NCBI GenBank assembly: GCA_003558435.1 | Contig: PWLR01000019.1 | Span: forward strand, 17,962 to 81,961 | Direction: 5' to 3' | DNA length: 64,000 nt | Source: Nitriliruptoraceae bacterium | GTDB taxonomy: Bacteria; Actinomycetota; Nitriliruptoria; Nitriliruptorales; Nitriliruptoraceae | Shown: piece after piece, positions 1 through 7,381 of the stretch | Numbering within the stretch: position 1 is the stretch's first letter | Layout of the letters: each line of letters begins with the position of its first letter | Translations under genes and position numbers: made by a program | Notes under the pieces: generated by a model | What the model saw: the letters and a program-made list of their open reading frames with translations, nothing else | Told to the model about the DNA's origin: nothing | Databases searched by the model: none

Positions 1-2
1 CT

Positions 3-83
3 GACCCGGTCGGGGTGATGACCGGCGCGGTCCTCGACCCCAACACCATCGTGCCAGGACCGGGACAGGGGCGGAACCGGTAA
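3..83 (+). CDS. C-terminal end of an unidentified CDS cut by the window edge
   Basis: Reading frame 3 is open from the window edge to TAA at 81-83 and encodes 26 residues (DPVGVMTGAVLDPN...). Too little is visible to name a family. It ends 5 bases before a recombinase-unrelated protein fragment in another frame, which suggests a junction of two unrelated gene pieces. It could also be a chance open frame. Confidence 0.3.
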   Translation, partial: DPVGVMTGAVLDPNTIVPGPGQGRNR

Positions 84-88
84 GCGGT

Positions 89-244
89 GCCGCCCTGGCG
101 GGCCGCTTCCAGATCGTTGCCAGTCCGGCCCTGCGCGAAGCGCTGCTCGACTCCTTCGAGGGACGCGACGCCATGGTCGCCAGCGGCATGGAAGTCGGCA
201 TCCGCGAGGGATACGAGCGCCTCGACGAACTCCTCGCCGGATGA
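89..244 (+). pseudogene. C-terminal remnant of an SRPBCC/AHSA1-family protein
   Basis: The frame ending in TGA at 242-244 gives about 51 residues with the closing signature of AHSA1-type SRPBCC proteins: an F-x-S/R-x-A-R-E-A stretch, then GMEVGIREGYERLDELLAG. Upstream in the same frame the family resemblance stops at once and a stop codon appears at 2-4, so the N-terminal hydrophobic-cavity part is missing. There is no plausible start codon with a ribosome-binding site. I read it as a truncated fragment, consistent with the scrambled character of this left arm. Confidence 0.5.
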
Positions 245-555
245 GAGGCGCCACGGGTCCGCACCGGGAGGGCGTGACCAACATGGCGACGGTCGCACCG
301 CGCAGTCATGGGTAGGCGGCCTCCGGATCGGTGCCCACCATCACGGCGATGACGCGTCGGGCCGCCGGCGCACTGGGTCGCGCCGGATCGGCGCTGTGCT
401 TGCGGCCATCTGCTGTGGTCGGCCGCCACGGCGCCTGGCGTGATACGGACACGCCGTGGACGCCGACGGATCCCGAGCTTGGGTGGCCGGTGAGTGGCGT
501 GAGCGGCGGCACGAGTTCGAGGAGCAAGACTGGTCGACCCATGCGGCCTGACCCA
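245..555. other. Intergenic stretch, no gene recognised
   Basis: Open frames on both strands here are compositional shadows rich in Arg and Pro with no family resemblance. No repeat, tRNA or clear terminator was seen. It separates the SRPBCC remnant from the 3' end of the leftward hydrolase gene. Confidence 0.5.
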
Positions 556-1428
556 CTACTCCGCGGCCTCCAGCAGCTCACGCAGCCGCTGCGCGAACGC
601 CTCCGGGTCGTTGCCCGGTGACCACTCGTTGGCGGCGAAGCCGCCGTGGTCACCCGGGAACACGACGGGCTCCAGCCCCAGTAGCTCGGCCAGAGCCTGG
701 CCTCCGCGGCGCGCCATGGTGCCCTCGCCCTCTGCGCCGATCGCGGCCACGATGTTGACCGCCGACGCGCGTAGTGCCTCGGCGTCCGGCTCGAACGGTG
801 GCATGCCAAGCGTGCGACTGAGCAGCAGGTCGTCGCGGGAGCCATCGTCCTGCACAGGGAGGCCGAACTGCACTGGGTCAGGCGCGGGGTCGTCGAGATA
901 GTTCTCGGGCAGGGGACCGGGGTACATCACCAGCTTCACGAACTTGGCCATGGCCGGGCCATATCCACGCTGCTGGTAGGTGTCGAGGATGTCCGCAGTC
1001 ACCTTCCGCGCCGTCTCGCGGTCCTCCAGCAACGTCACCAGCGGCGGCTCGTGAACCACCAACCTGCCGACGTCGCTGGGGTGGTCAACGATCCAACACA
1101 ACGCGTTGACGGCGCCGCCGCTGGACGCGAAGACGTCCACGGGGGCCAAGCCGGTTGCCTCCACCACCCGGTTTAGATCGTCGGCATGCCCCTCTACGGT
1201 CACCTCGCCGTCCAGGCCAAGGGTGCTGCGCTCCGTTCCCCGCGGGTCGTAGGTGATGACCGTGCGGTCGTCGATGTGACCGATGAGCTGGCCGAATCCG
1301 GACGCAGCCATCGGCGAGCCGAGCACGAACAGCGGTCGGTGGTCGTCCGGCGCTTCCGGCCTACACACGTCGAACGCCACCACGGCCCCGCCGGGCACCT
1401 CGATGGTGTGGGTAGTCATCTGAGTCAT
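556..1428 (-). CDS. Alpha/beta-fold hydrolase
   Basis: A 290-residue protein of the alpha/beta-hydrolase superfamily, predicted to be cytoplasmic since no signal peptide is seen. Visible motifs are an oxyanion-side SPMAASG segment after the first core strand (about 38-44), YDPRG (60-64) and a nucleophile elbow ASSGG around Ser103, a variant of GxSxG. A late GDHGGF supplies the probable catalytic His (about 261). The ATG is preceded by AGGAG five bases upstream. Related proteins are often annotated as lipase or haloperoxidase-like hydrolases; the substrate cannot be predicted. It stands alone, facing away from the next gene. Confidence 0.8.
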   Translation of the reverse strand: MTQMTTHTIEVPGGAVVAFDVCRPEAPDDHRPLFVLGSPMAASGFGQLIGHIDDRTVITYDPRGTERSTLGLDGEVTVEGHADDLNRVVEATGLAPVDVFASSGGAVNALCWIVDHPSDVGRLVVHEPPLVTLLEDRETARKVTADILDTYQQRGYGPAMAKFVKLVMYPGPLPENYLDDPAPDPVQFGLPVQDDGSRDDLLLSRTLGMPPFEPDAEALRASAVNIVAAIGAEGEGTMARRGGQALAELLGLEPVVFPGDHGGFAANEWSPGNDPEAFAQRLRELLEAAE

Positions 1429-1669
1429 CGCTGCTCCTGGGCGATGGCGACTGCTCTACGTGACCCACGAAGGGTCTGGGACTCATCGGTCGACGGCCAT
1501 CCCGTGACCTTGTTCACCACCGGGGTACACACGCTATGTGTCGATCACCTCTTCGCCCGAGGGCGCCCGAAACCACGGTTCCGCGCCGAGACGGCGACTC
1601 CTGCGGGTGACCCGTGGTCATCGTAGACTTGGCCGCAGCAGTCCAGGCCCCCGAGCATGGGAGGGCGCC

Positions 1670-1936
1670 GTGTACGACCAGCGTCGGGTTCAAGACGCGG
1701 TGCTCGCGCTGATGCACCTCAACGCGCACGAGGACAAGTTCGGTTGGCGAGCGTGGAAGACGTTCCCCTGGGAGGCGACCGACGGCCTGCACGAGCGAGG
1801 GCTCATCGATGAGCCGCGTTCCAAGGCCAAGTCGGTGGCGCTCACCGACGAAGGGGCGCGACTGGCCGAGCAGTTGTTCGCCGAGTGGTTCGGGGTCGAC
1901 GATGCCGAACCTGGATGCAGCCGGCCACAGCCCTGA
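1670..1936 (+). CDS. DUF6429-family small protein
   Basis: An 88-residue protein with the DUF6429 pattern: an N-terminal ALMHLNAH helix, WRAWKTFPWEATDGLHERGLI, then a K-S-V-x-L-T-DEG-A segment that looks like a winged-helix wing. The GTG start at 1670 is preferred because GGGAGG lies just upstream and the family begins at about this point; a longer frame to 1538 has no resemblance. Function is unknown. The fold resembles small DNA-binding or transcriptional accessory domains, but no target is evident. It has no operon partner. Confidence 0.7.
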   Translation: MYDQRRVQDAVLALMHLNAHEDKFGWRAWKTFPWEATDGLHERGLIDEPRSKAKSVALTDEGARLAEQLFAEWFGVDDAEPGCSRPQP

Positions 1937-2484
1937 CCTGGCCGTCCGCATGTGCGGCCAGTCGTGTTTCCCAGGCGGGTGTCTCACGGTCTCGAGCAGG
2001 TAGCCGTCACGGGCCTGACTGACCGGTTGGCCGCCCCGGTGGGGCGCTACTTCGAGGGCGGTCCTTCGCCTGCGAGGACCAAGGCCAACGAGCGTCGTTG
2101 TCGCGGTCCGTGGACGGCTATCTGGTTGGCGATGCAGAGCCCTGGCGACCGGGCGTCAACGGCTGCGAGACGGTTGGCGAACCGTCGGCCGGCCTCACCC
2201 TCGGGTGCACGCGCCGAGGAGGTGGCGCAGACCGTCGGGCGCCACATCCCCGACCGGTCGCAGGCGCTGCTGCTCGCGGCCGTGGCCGGCGGCTGGTTCG
2301 TTCACCGGTGGCGAGCCGACAAACCGGAACAGGCGACGCCGGAAACCAGCAAGGGAGTGACCCGGAGACCACCACGCGCCGGACGAGCGAAGTGGCGTTC
2401 ACCGAAGGACACCCGGTCCTCATGCCCTGGCTCTGGTGGCCACCGGAACGTTGCTCGTCGAGGGCGACACGGATGACGTGATCC
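1937..2484. other. Gene-poor stretch with only a doubtful open frame
   Basis: A rightward frame (1952-2476) contains one hydrophobic patch (ALLLAAVAGGWFVHRW, near 2266-2311) that could be a remnant of a membrane-anchored protein. The rest is low-complexity Arg/Pro-rich sequence without a ribosome-binding site. I do not call a gene. The stretch lies downstream of the DUF6429 gene and convergent to the end of the M56 gene, so it may hold decayed material. Confidence 0.4.
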
Positions 2485-3462
2485 TCAGGTACAGCCGTTG
2501 ATGATGGCGTGTAGGTAGGGGAGGTGGACGACGGCGCTGGTGGCGGCGATGGTTCCGAGTAGGAGCACGGAGACGCTGGCGGTCCCGGTGCTGGCCCCGG
2601 CTCGGGTCGGCGCGACGAGGTGCCTGATGCGGTCGGGCCCGGCCGCGTGGAGCACGGCCGGTGCGTTGTCGGCAGGTGACGGGCACGGTGTCGCCTCGCC
2701 GAGCTTGAGTAGGGCGCCGGCGAGGGCGGTGGTGCCGGTCCGCCTCCGTGCAGCATCGTCTGCCGCGATCTCGAGGTAGTGGGGAACGGCGTCGGCCGCG
2801 GCCGTGACGACGGGGGCCCACCGCAGTGGTACGGCGAGCGCGTCGAGGACGGTTCGGATGCTGTGGTGACGCTGGGTGAGGTGTGCCTGCTCGTGGGCGA
2901 GCACCGCTGCGAGCTCTCGTGGGGTGAGCACGGCGAGGGCGCCGTCGGAGACGACGGTCCCGGTGTGGCGCGGGTAGGCGATGGCGAAGGGGCGCGGATC
3001 GGGGACCCGCCAGACGGCATGCCCGTGGATGCGCTCGCGCGACGCGCCGACGAGCATCGCTCGCGCTGAAGCGCGCGTGGCGGCTCGTTGCTGCCGGGCG
3101 GCGCGGATGGCGCTGATCGCGATGCCGGCCGCGGTGAGCGCCGGCATCGCGAGCAGGGCCGGGGCAGGGATCGGGGTGTGCAGGAGCGGGCCGGCGAACG
3201 GGTTGGTGAGATCGAGACATCGTTGGCACAGTTCGGCAGCCGCACCACCCAGGATGGTCGGGCCGGAGAGCATCCAGGCGAGCAGCGGGCCGATCGCCAG
3301 CACGGCGAGGACCCATGCCGCGATGCTGCCGGCCCACAGCGCGGTGGCCAGGCGCGGGGCGCGAGCGAGAGCTGGCGATGCGTGGCGCAGCAACCACGGC
3401 GTGACGGTCGCGCCAGCGACCACGGTCAGCGTCAGCAGCGCCGGGACTCCGAAGACGGTCAC
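2485..3462 (-). CDS. M56-family (BlaR1-type) membrane metallopeptidase
   Basis: This 325-residue polytopic membrane protein has N-terminal hydrophobic helices (about 5-25, 41-65, 100-120). A cytosolic zinc-protease segment follows with HEQAH at 190-194 and a downstream EIAADDAA (231-238) for the third ligand, then a last hydrophobic helix near the C-terminus. M56 peptidases of the BlaR1/MecR1 type sense an envelope signal and cause loss of a partner BlaI-type repressor. There is no C-terminal penicillin-binding sensor domain, so the signal need not be a beta-lactam. It overlaps the blaI-like gene by 4 bp, which supports paired function. Confidence 0.85.
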   Translation of the reverse strand: MTVFGVPALLTLTVVAGATVTPWLLRHASPALARAPRLATALWAGSIAAWVLAVLAIGPLLAWMLSGPTILGGAAAELCQRCLDLTNPFAGPLLHTPIPAPALLAMPALTAAGIAISAIRAARQQRAATRASARAMLVGASRERIHGHAVWRVPDPRPFAIAYPRHTGTVVSDGALAVLTPRELAAVLAHEQAHLTQRHHSIRTVLDALAVPLRWAPVVTAAADAVPHYLEIAADDAARRRTGTTALAGALLKLGEATPCPSPADNAPAVLHAAGPDRIRHLVAPTRAGASTGTASVSVLLLGTIAATSAVVHLPYLHAIINGCT

Positions 3463-3845
3463 GTGCCCTCACGCCCGTTGCGAGCGAGGTAGTCGCGGAG
3501 CAGCGCGAGATCGTCGGGCGCCATGCCCGCCGCGAAGTGCAGGATCGACGCACGACGATCGCTGCTGGTCGCCAAAGCGTGCTCCATCAGCATGGCCGCG
3601 TGCTCGTCGCGCGATCGTCGCGGACGGTGTCGAGCGGCGTTGCGCTCGCGGAAGGGCACGACCATGCCCTTGCGCTCGAGGTTGCGCAGCACCGTGGAGA
3701 TCGTGGTGTACGCCGGATCGTGCGGGAGACGGTCGATCACCTCGCGGACCGTTGAGGCGCCGTGGTCCCACAGCACGTCCATGACCTGCTGCTCGAGCGC
3801 ACCCAGGCGGGGGGCGCTGGCGTCTGGTTGGGGGTCCTCACTCAC
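3459..3845 (-). CDS. BlaI/MecI/CopY-family transcriptional repressor
   Basis: A 128-residue winged-helix repressor: LGALEQQVMDVLWDHGASTVREV starts the DNA-binding domain and YTTISTVLRNLERKGMV is the recognition region, followed by a C-terminal dimerisation and cleavage segment. Family members bind dyads as dimers and are released when the partner M56 protease cuts them. The gene overlaps both neighbours by 4 bp (an upstream membrane protein and the downstream peptidase), so the three are co-translated. The likely operator is the large dyad centred at 4482, which would give autoregulation and control of the divergent dsbA-like operon. Confidence 0.9.
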   Translation of the reverse strand: MSEDPQPDASAPRLGALEQQVMDVLWDHGASTVREVIDRLPHDPAYTTISTVLRNLERKGMVVPFRERNAARHRPRRSRDEHAAMLMEHALATSSDRRASILHFAAGMAPDDLALLRDYLARNGREGT

Positions 3846-4462
3846 GGTTCGACTCCTGGGGCTGCCGGGACGGCGCAGCTCACTTCGCCCTCCAGCCTAC
3901 GGACCAACGCCCATCCCGACAGCCCGATGGCCGCCCCGGCGAGGTAGGGCTGGGCCGGAGCGAACCATGTGATCGCACCGCTGTAACCGAAGGCCAGGAG
4001 CGCGAGCTTGTTGCACACCGGGCAACCGACCGCGAACCACGCCAACACCGCCCCGACGCTTCCCAGCCGACGATCCCGCCCATCACCTTCGGGGATGCGG
4101 TCGTCGGCCTCACCCTCGGTGCCGGTCGGAGACGACGCGGCCCGGCCGGGGCGCACGTAGGTCGCGACGAGCAGGCCGGTCAGCACCGAAGCCACGAGCC
4201 AGACCGGGTAGTTCCACGGCTCGGTCGGGATCTCGCGCCCGAAGACCGGGTTGGGGATCAGGACCGTTGGCACCCCGATCAGGACGGCAACGGCGAGGGC
4301 CGCGATGGCCGCCACCACCCAGCGGTACCCCGCCCAGGTCCGCAACGCCATCGCGGCCGTGCGCAGCGTCGAGGGCCGACCGGGACGGGGTTCGATGACG
4401 GGGGGCACAGGGGACCTTTCGGGGCACGTCGCCTCGTCGGGCGTGGCTCGCGGATTCGTCAT
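3842..4462 (-). CDS. Membrane protein with a CPVC motif, first gene of the blaI operon
   Basis: A 206-residue protein I cannot assign to a named family. It has a proline-rich N-terminus (1-30) and four hydrophobic segments (about 46-68, 86-103, 134-160, 165-187). GCPVCNK at 146-152 gives a Cys147-x-x-Cys150 pair at the end of the third segment, and further Cys residues lie at 13 and 196. A CxxC pair in a membrane helix facing genes for DsbA-like and CcdA-like proteins suggests a role in thiol-disulfide electron transfer; this is inference from context. It overlaps blaI by 4 bp. The ATG sits a few bases from the operator dyad, so the leftward transcript probably has a very short leader. Confidence 0.7.
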   Translation of the reverse strand: MTNPRATPDEATCPERSPVPPVIEPRPGRPSTLRTAAMALRTWAGYRWVVAAIAALAVAVLIGVPTVLIPNPVFGREIPTEPWNYPVWLVASVLTGLLVATYVRPGRAASSPTGTEGEADDRIPEGDGRDRRLGSVGAVLAWFAVGCPVCNKLALLAFGYSGAITWFAPAQPYLAGAAIGLSGWALVRRLEGEVSCAVPAAPGVEP

Positions 4463-4464
4463 CG

Positions 4465-4499
4465 ACTATCCGTCATAGTAGATTACTACGTCGGATAGT
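4465..4499. promoter_or_regulatory. Large dyad operator between the two divergent operons
   Basis: Two nested inverted repeats share one centre at 4482. The outer arms ACTATCCG (4465-4472) and CGGATAGT (4492-4499) flank inner arms TAGTA (4476-4480) and TACTA (4484-4488). The site ends 3 bases inside neither gene and lies 3-57 bases from both start codons. BlaI-family repressors bind dyads built from TAC/GTA-type half sites, so this is the probable BlaI operator for both operons. The local AT content is much higher than the surroundings, and TACTAT on the minus strand could serve as a -10 element. Confidence 0.7.
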
Positions 4500-4514
4500 A
4501 GCCTGTCGGTCGAC

Positions 4515-4533
4515 GTCGGCGGTCGACGCCGAC
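4515..4533 (+). repeat. Inverted repeat in the dsbA-like leader
   Basis: GTCGGCG (4515-4521) and CGCCGAC (4527-4533) are separated by five bases, between the dyad operator and the dsbA-like start. It could be a second operator half or a leader hairpin. There is no T-tract, so it is unlikely to be a terminator. Confidence 0.4.
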
Positions 4534-4556
4534 ACGACGGTACGAGGAGACGCGAT

Positions 4557-5294
4557 ATGCCTGCAGTGGAGAAACGGTCCGGGAAGCGCACGTGGGTGGC
4601 GCCTACGGTGGTGGCGGCCGTGTGTGCGGCGTTGCTGGCCTTCGCACTCACCGGAGGCGACCGATCCGAGCAGGCCGACGAGGGAGCGGCCGCCCCCTCG
4701 GAGCCCGGAGCGTATGGGGAGCAGCCCGCAGGCGAGGAGTCCCCTGCGCTGGCGCTGGAGCGGCGCGACCCGGACGATCCGCTCACCGATGGTCCGGTTG
4801 ATGCGCCCATCACGATGGTGGTGTACTCCGACTACCAGTGCCCGTTCTGTGCCGGCTGGTCCCACGAGACCCTGCCCACGATGCGGGAGTACGCGGCGGC
4901 TGGCGAGCTGCGCATCGAGTGGCGCGACATCAACATCCTGAGCGAGGTCTCGGAGCGTGCGTCGATCGCGTCCTACGCGGCCGGGTTGCAAGGTCGCTTC
5001 TGGGAGTACCACGAGGCCTTGTTCCCGGAAGGTGAGATCCGATCTGCGTCGGAGCTGACCGATCAGGGGCTGGTCGAGCTGGCCGTCGAAGTCGGCTTGG
5101 ACGAGGACCGGTTCGTCGAGGACATGACGGCGGCCGACACCGTGGACGCGATCGACCGCAACGCCCAGGAGGGACTGGCGGCCGGGGTCTCCTCGACGCC
5201 CGCGTTCGTCCTCGACGGCCAGCCGATGCTCGGCGCCCAACCGACCCCGGTGTTCGTCGAGATGATCGAGCAAGCACTCACGGACGGTGCCTGA
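4557..5294 (+). CDS. Membrane-anchored DsbA-like thiol-disulfide oxidoreductase
   Basis: A 245-residue extracytoplasmic thioredoxin-fold protein. It has an N-terminal signal anchor (about 12-31), a Gly/Glu/Pro linker, and the DsbA core with SDYQCPFC, i.e. the redox pair Cys95-Cys98. Thr214-Pro215 is the cis-proline loop (VSSTPAF) and a C-terminal helix closes the domain. It resembles the DsbG/BdbD-like thioredoxin_4 group common in Actinobacteria, which oxidise or isomerise exported proteins. GAGGAG lies 6 bases before the ATG. The ccdA-like gene begins directly at its stop codon, so the pair is translationally coupled and CcdA is the expected electron partner. Confidence 0.88.
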   Translation: MPAVEKRSGKRTWVAPTVVAAVCAALLAFALTGGDRSEQADEGAAAPSEPGAYGEQPAGEESPALALERRDPDDPLTDGPVDAPITMVVYSDYQCPFCAGWSHETLPTMREYAAAGELRIEWRDINILSEVSERASIASYAAGLQGRFWEYHEALFPEGEIRSASELTDQGLVELAVEVGLDEDRFVEDMTAADTVDAIDRNAQEGLAAGVSSTPAFVLDGQPMLGAQPTPVFVEMIEQALTDGA

Positions 5295-6173
5295 GTGGAG
5301 GTCGGACTGGTCACCGCCTTCCTGGGCGGGACGCTGGCCTTGCTCAGTCCCTGCGGTGCCCTGCTGCTGCCGGCGTTCTTCGCCTCGACCATCGGCGCCA
5401 CCTCCCGGCTGGCCGGTCATGCGACGGTCTTCTACGCCGGCCTCGTGCTTGCGCTCGCACCGCTCGGTCTGGCCGCTGGAACCCTCGGGTCGATCTTCGC
5501 CACGCACCGAAGCGCCGTGGTCACGGTCACCGCGGTCCTGCTGATCGGTCTCGGCATGCTGCAGGCGCTCGGCGGTGGCTTCGACATGGCTCGCCTGCTG
5601 CCGACGGCAGGCCGGCTGCCCGAGCACGCGGCGAAACGACATGGTGTCGCCCGGACGTTCGCCCTCGGTGCCGCCAGCGGGCTGGTGGGGGTGTGCACCG
5701 GGCCGATCCTCGGGGCCGTGCTCACCCTCGCGGCGGCGCAGGGCGACGTCACCGCAGCCCTGACCCTGCTGGCCGTCTACGGGGCCGGGATGGTCATCCC
5801 GCTCGTGGTGCTGGCCGCCTTCTGGGAACGGATCGGTCCACGCGGGCACCGGCTGCTTCGCGGCCGCAGCCTGCGGTTCGCACGGCGTGACTGGCACACG
5901 ACCTCGCTCGTCGCGGGGGTGTTGCTCATCACGGTCGGGGTGGTGTTCTGGGTGACCAACGGGCTCGTCGGGGTTCCCGAACTCATCCCGGTCCACGTGC
6001 AGCTGCGGCTGCAGGGGCTCGCCGGTGCTGCGGGCACGAGGTTCGACGTCATCGCCATCGTGGCGATCGCGGTTGTCGCCTCGAGCGTGTGGGCCCTGCG
6101 ACGGCGACGACCCGGTCCGCAACCTGACGCCGTCAGCGGGTCCGAACGACGATCATCCGAAGAACGCGCGTGA
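5295..6173 (+). CDS. CcdA-like thiol-disulfide electron transporter (DsbD-beta domain)
   Basis: A 292-residue membrane protein with at least six hydrophobic segments. The hallmark intramembrane cysteines are in LSPCGALLLP (Cys20) and GVCTGP (Cys134), with conserved prolines nearby, as in CcdA/DsbD transmembrane domains that move reducing equivalents across the membrane. The GTG start follows the preceding stop codon without a gap. The 3' end overlaps the lipoprotein gene by 4 bp. There is no cytochrome c maturation gene nearby, so its likely client is the adjacent DsbA-like protein. Confidence 0.88.
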   Translation: MEVGLVTAFLGGTLALLSPCGALLLPAFFASTIGATSRLAGHATVFYAGLVLALAPLGLAAGTLGSIFATHRSAVVTVTAVLLIGLGMLQALGGGFDMARLLPTAGRLPEHAAKRHGVARTFALGAASGLVGVCTGPILGAVLTLAAAQGDVTAALTLLAVYGAGMVIPLVVLAAFWERIGPRGHRLLRGRSLRFARRDWHTTSLVAGVLLITVGVVFWVTNGLVGVPELIPVHVQLRLQGLAGAAGTRFDVIAIVAIAVVASSVWALRRRRPGPQPDAVSGSERRSSEERA

Positions 6174-7381
6174 GCCGGCCCTCCCCGCAAGGAGCTGCGG
6201 CCGGCACGGTGGCGGTGCTGTTGAGCGCCTGCACCCTGCTGCCCGGTAGCGGGTACCCGACCGGCATCGATCCAGAGATCCGCACGGACGGGACGCCCGC
6301 GCCGGCGATCGTGCTCGACTCCGTCGAGCTACCCGAACCACTCGTCGACCGCGAACTGGTCGACCTCGGGTGGGACGCCGTTCCCGAGGAGTCCGCCGGG
6401 GTTTTCCTCGGTCTTGGCCAGATCACCGACGACGCCCTACGACTCTCCGCGGTCACCGAAGAGGGCATGGTCCTGTGGACCACCGAGCGTCCATTGTCGT
6501 GCGCCGGGTTCGCGCTCACCGCGGACAGCGATCGGCTCCTCGCGGTGCTCACCGACGTCTCACCCGGCAGGGCCTCGGTCGCCGTGACCACCGCCAGTGC
6601 CTACGACCTTCACACCGGCGAACAGATCTGGGGCCCGGTCGAGGTGCCAGGCCCGCACGCCGGCCCCGGACTCGTGTTCGCCACGCTCCCGACCGGAGGT
6701 GCGATGGGCAGCAGCGGGCCACGCGTCGCACTCGACCCGGCGACCGGGACCGTGTCCGCAACCGAGGACGAGCTCGACGGTGCTCGACTGGTGGGCGAGT
6801 ACCACGGCACCCTGCTGATCGTCGATCACGAGCACCTGCTCGCCCACGACACCAACGACGGCCGCGAACGGTGGCGCCTGCCGCTCGCCGACCTCGACCT
6901 CCACGACGCAGCCCAGGTGGCCGCAGCACCGGACAGCACCCCCGGCCCCGGGCTCGCGTTCGTCGGCGACCGCGACACCGGCTACGCGCTGGTCGACCTC
7001 ATCGCGGGGAGCATCGTCACAACCGCCGCACTGGGCGCCGCCACCGACCCCAGCACGAACGTGCACGTCACCATCGATCATGACCAGCTGTACGGCCACG
7101 ACATGGACGGCGACCCGATCTGGGACCACGCGATCGAGCCCGGGACCCGGATCGCCAGCGCCGGCAACGGTGTCCTCTACCTCCTGACCGCCGGCAACAT
7201 CCACACCCGCGACACCGAAACCGGCCAACCCCTCGGGGTCTACGAAGACCCCCGCACCACCAACGCAGCCCTGCCCCGACACATCGACGACGCAGGCGCC
7301 GCCGTCCTCGAAACCTCCCAAGGCTTCCTGCTCGCCACCATCAACCCGGTCGGAACCACCGCCGCACCGACGGGACCGTGA
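6170..7381 (+). CDS. PQQ-like beta-propeller lipoprotein
   Basis: A 403-residue exported lipoprotein: the short N-terminus ends in VLLSAC (lipobox Cys21). The mature part has recurring propeller-blade motifs of the PQQ-binding-like/WD40-type kind, such as YDLHTGEQIWGP, LAHDTNDGRERWRLPL and HTRDTETGQPLGVY. Such propellers are usually binding scaffolds rather than enzymes (compare BamB), and none of the calcium or PQQ ligands of true quinoprotein dehydrogenases can be confirmed. The gene overlaps both ccdA-like and lnt-like genes by 4 bp, so it is a fixed part of the module and a natural substrate for the next gene's product. Confidence 0.8.
   Translation: MSRPSPQGAAAGTVAVLLSACTLLPGSGYPTGIDPEIRTDGTPAPAIVLDSVELPEPLVDRELVDLGWDAVPEESAGVFLGLGQITDDALRLSAVTEEGMVLWTTERPLSCAGFALTADSDRLLAVLTDVSPGRASVAVTTASAYDLHTGEQIWGPVEVPGPHAGPGLVFATLPTGGAMGSSGPRVALDPATGTVSATEDELDGARLVGEYHGTLLIVDHEHLLAHDTNDGRERWRLPLADLDLHDAAQVAAAPDSTPGPGLAFVGDRDTGYALVDLIAGSIVTTAALGAATDPSTNVHVTIDHDQLYGHDMDGDPIWDHAIEPGTRIASAGNGVLYLLTAGNIHTRDTETGQPLGVYEDPRTTNAALPRHIDDAGAAVLETSQGFLLATINPVGTTAAPTGP

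Noticed and set aside
1952..2476. A 174-residue rightward gene
   Set aside because: One hydrophobic patch but otherwise low-complexity Arg/Pro sequence, no ribosome-binding site and no recognisable domain.
4473..6122. A 549-codon leftward frame over the dsbA-ccdA-like genes
   Set aside because: Composition is Gln/Arg/His-rich without motifs, and it would run through the operator dyad.
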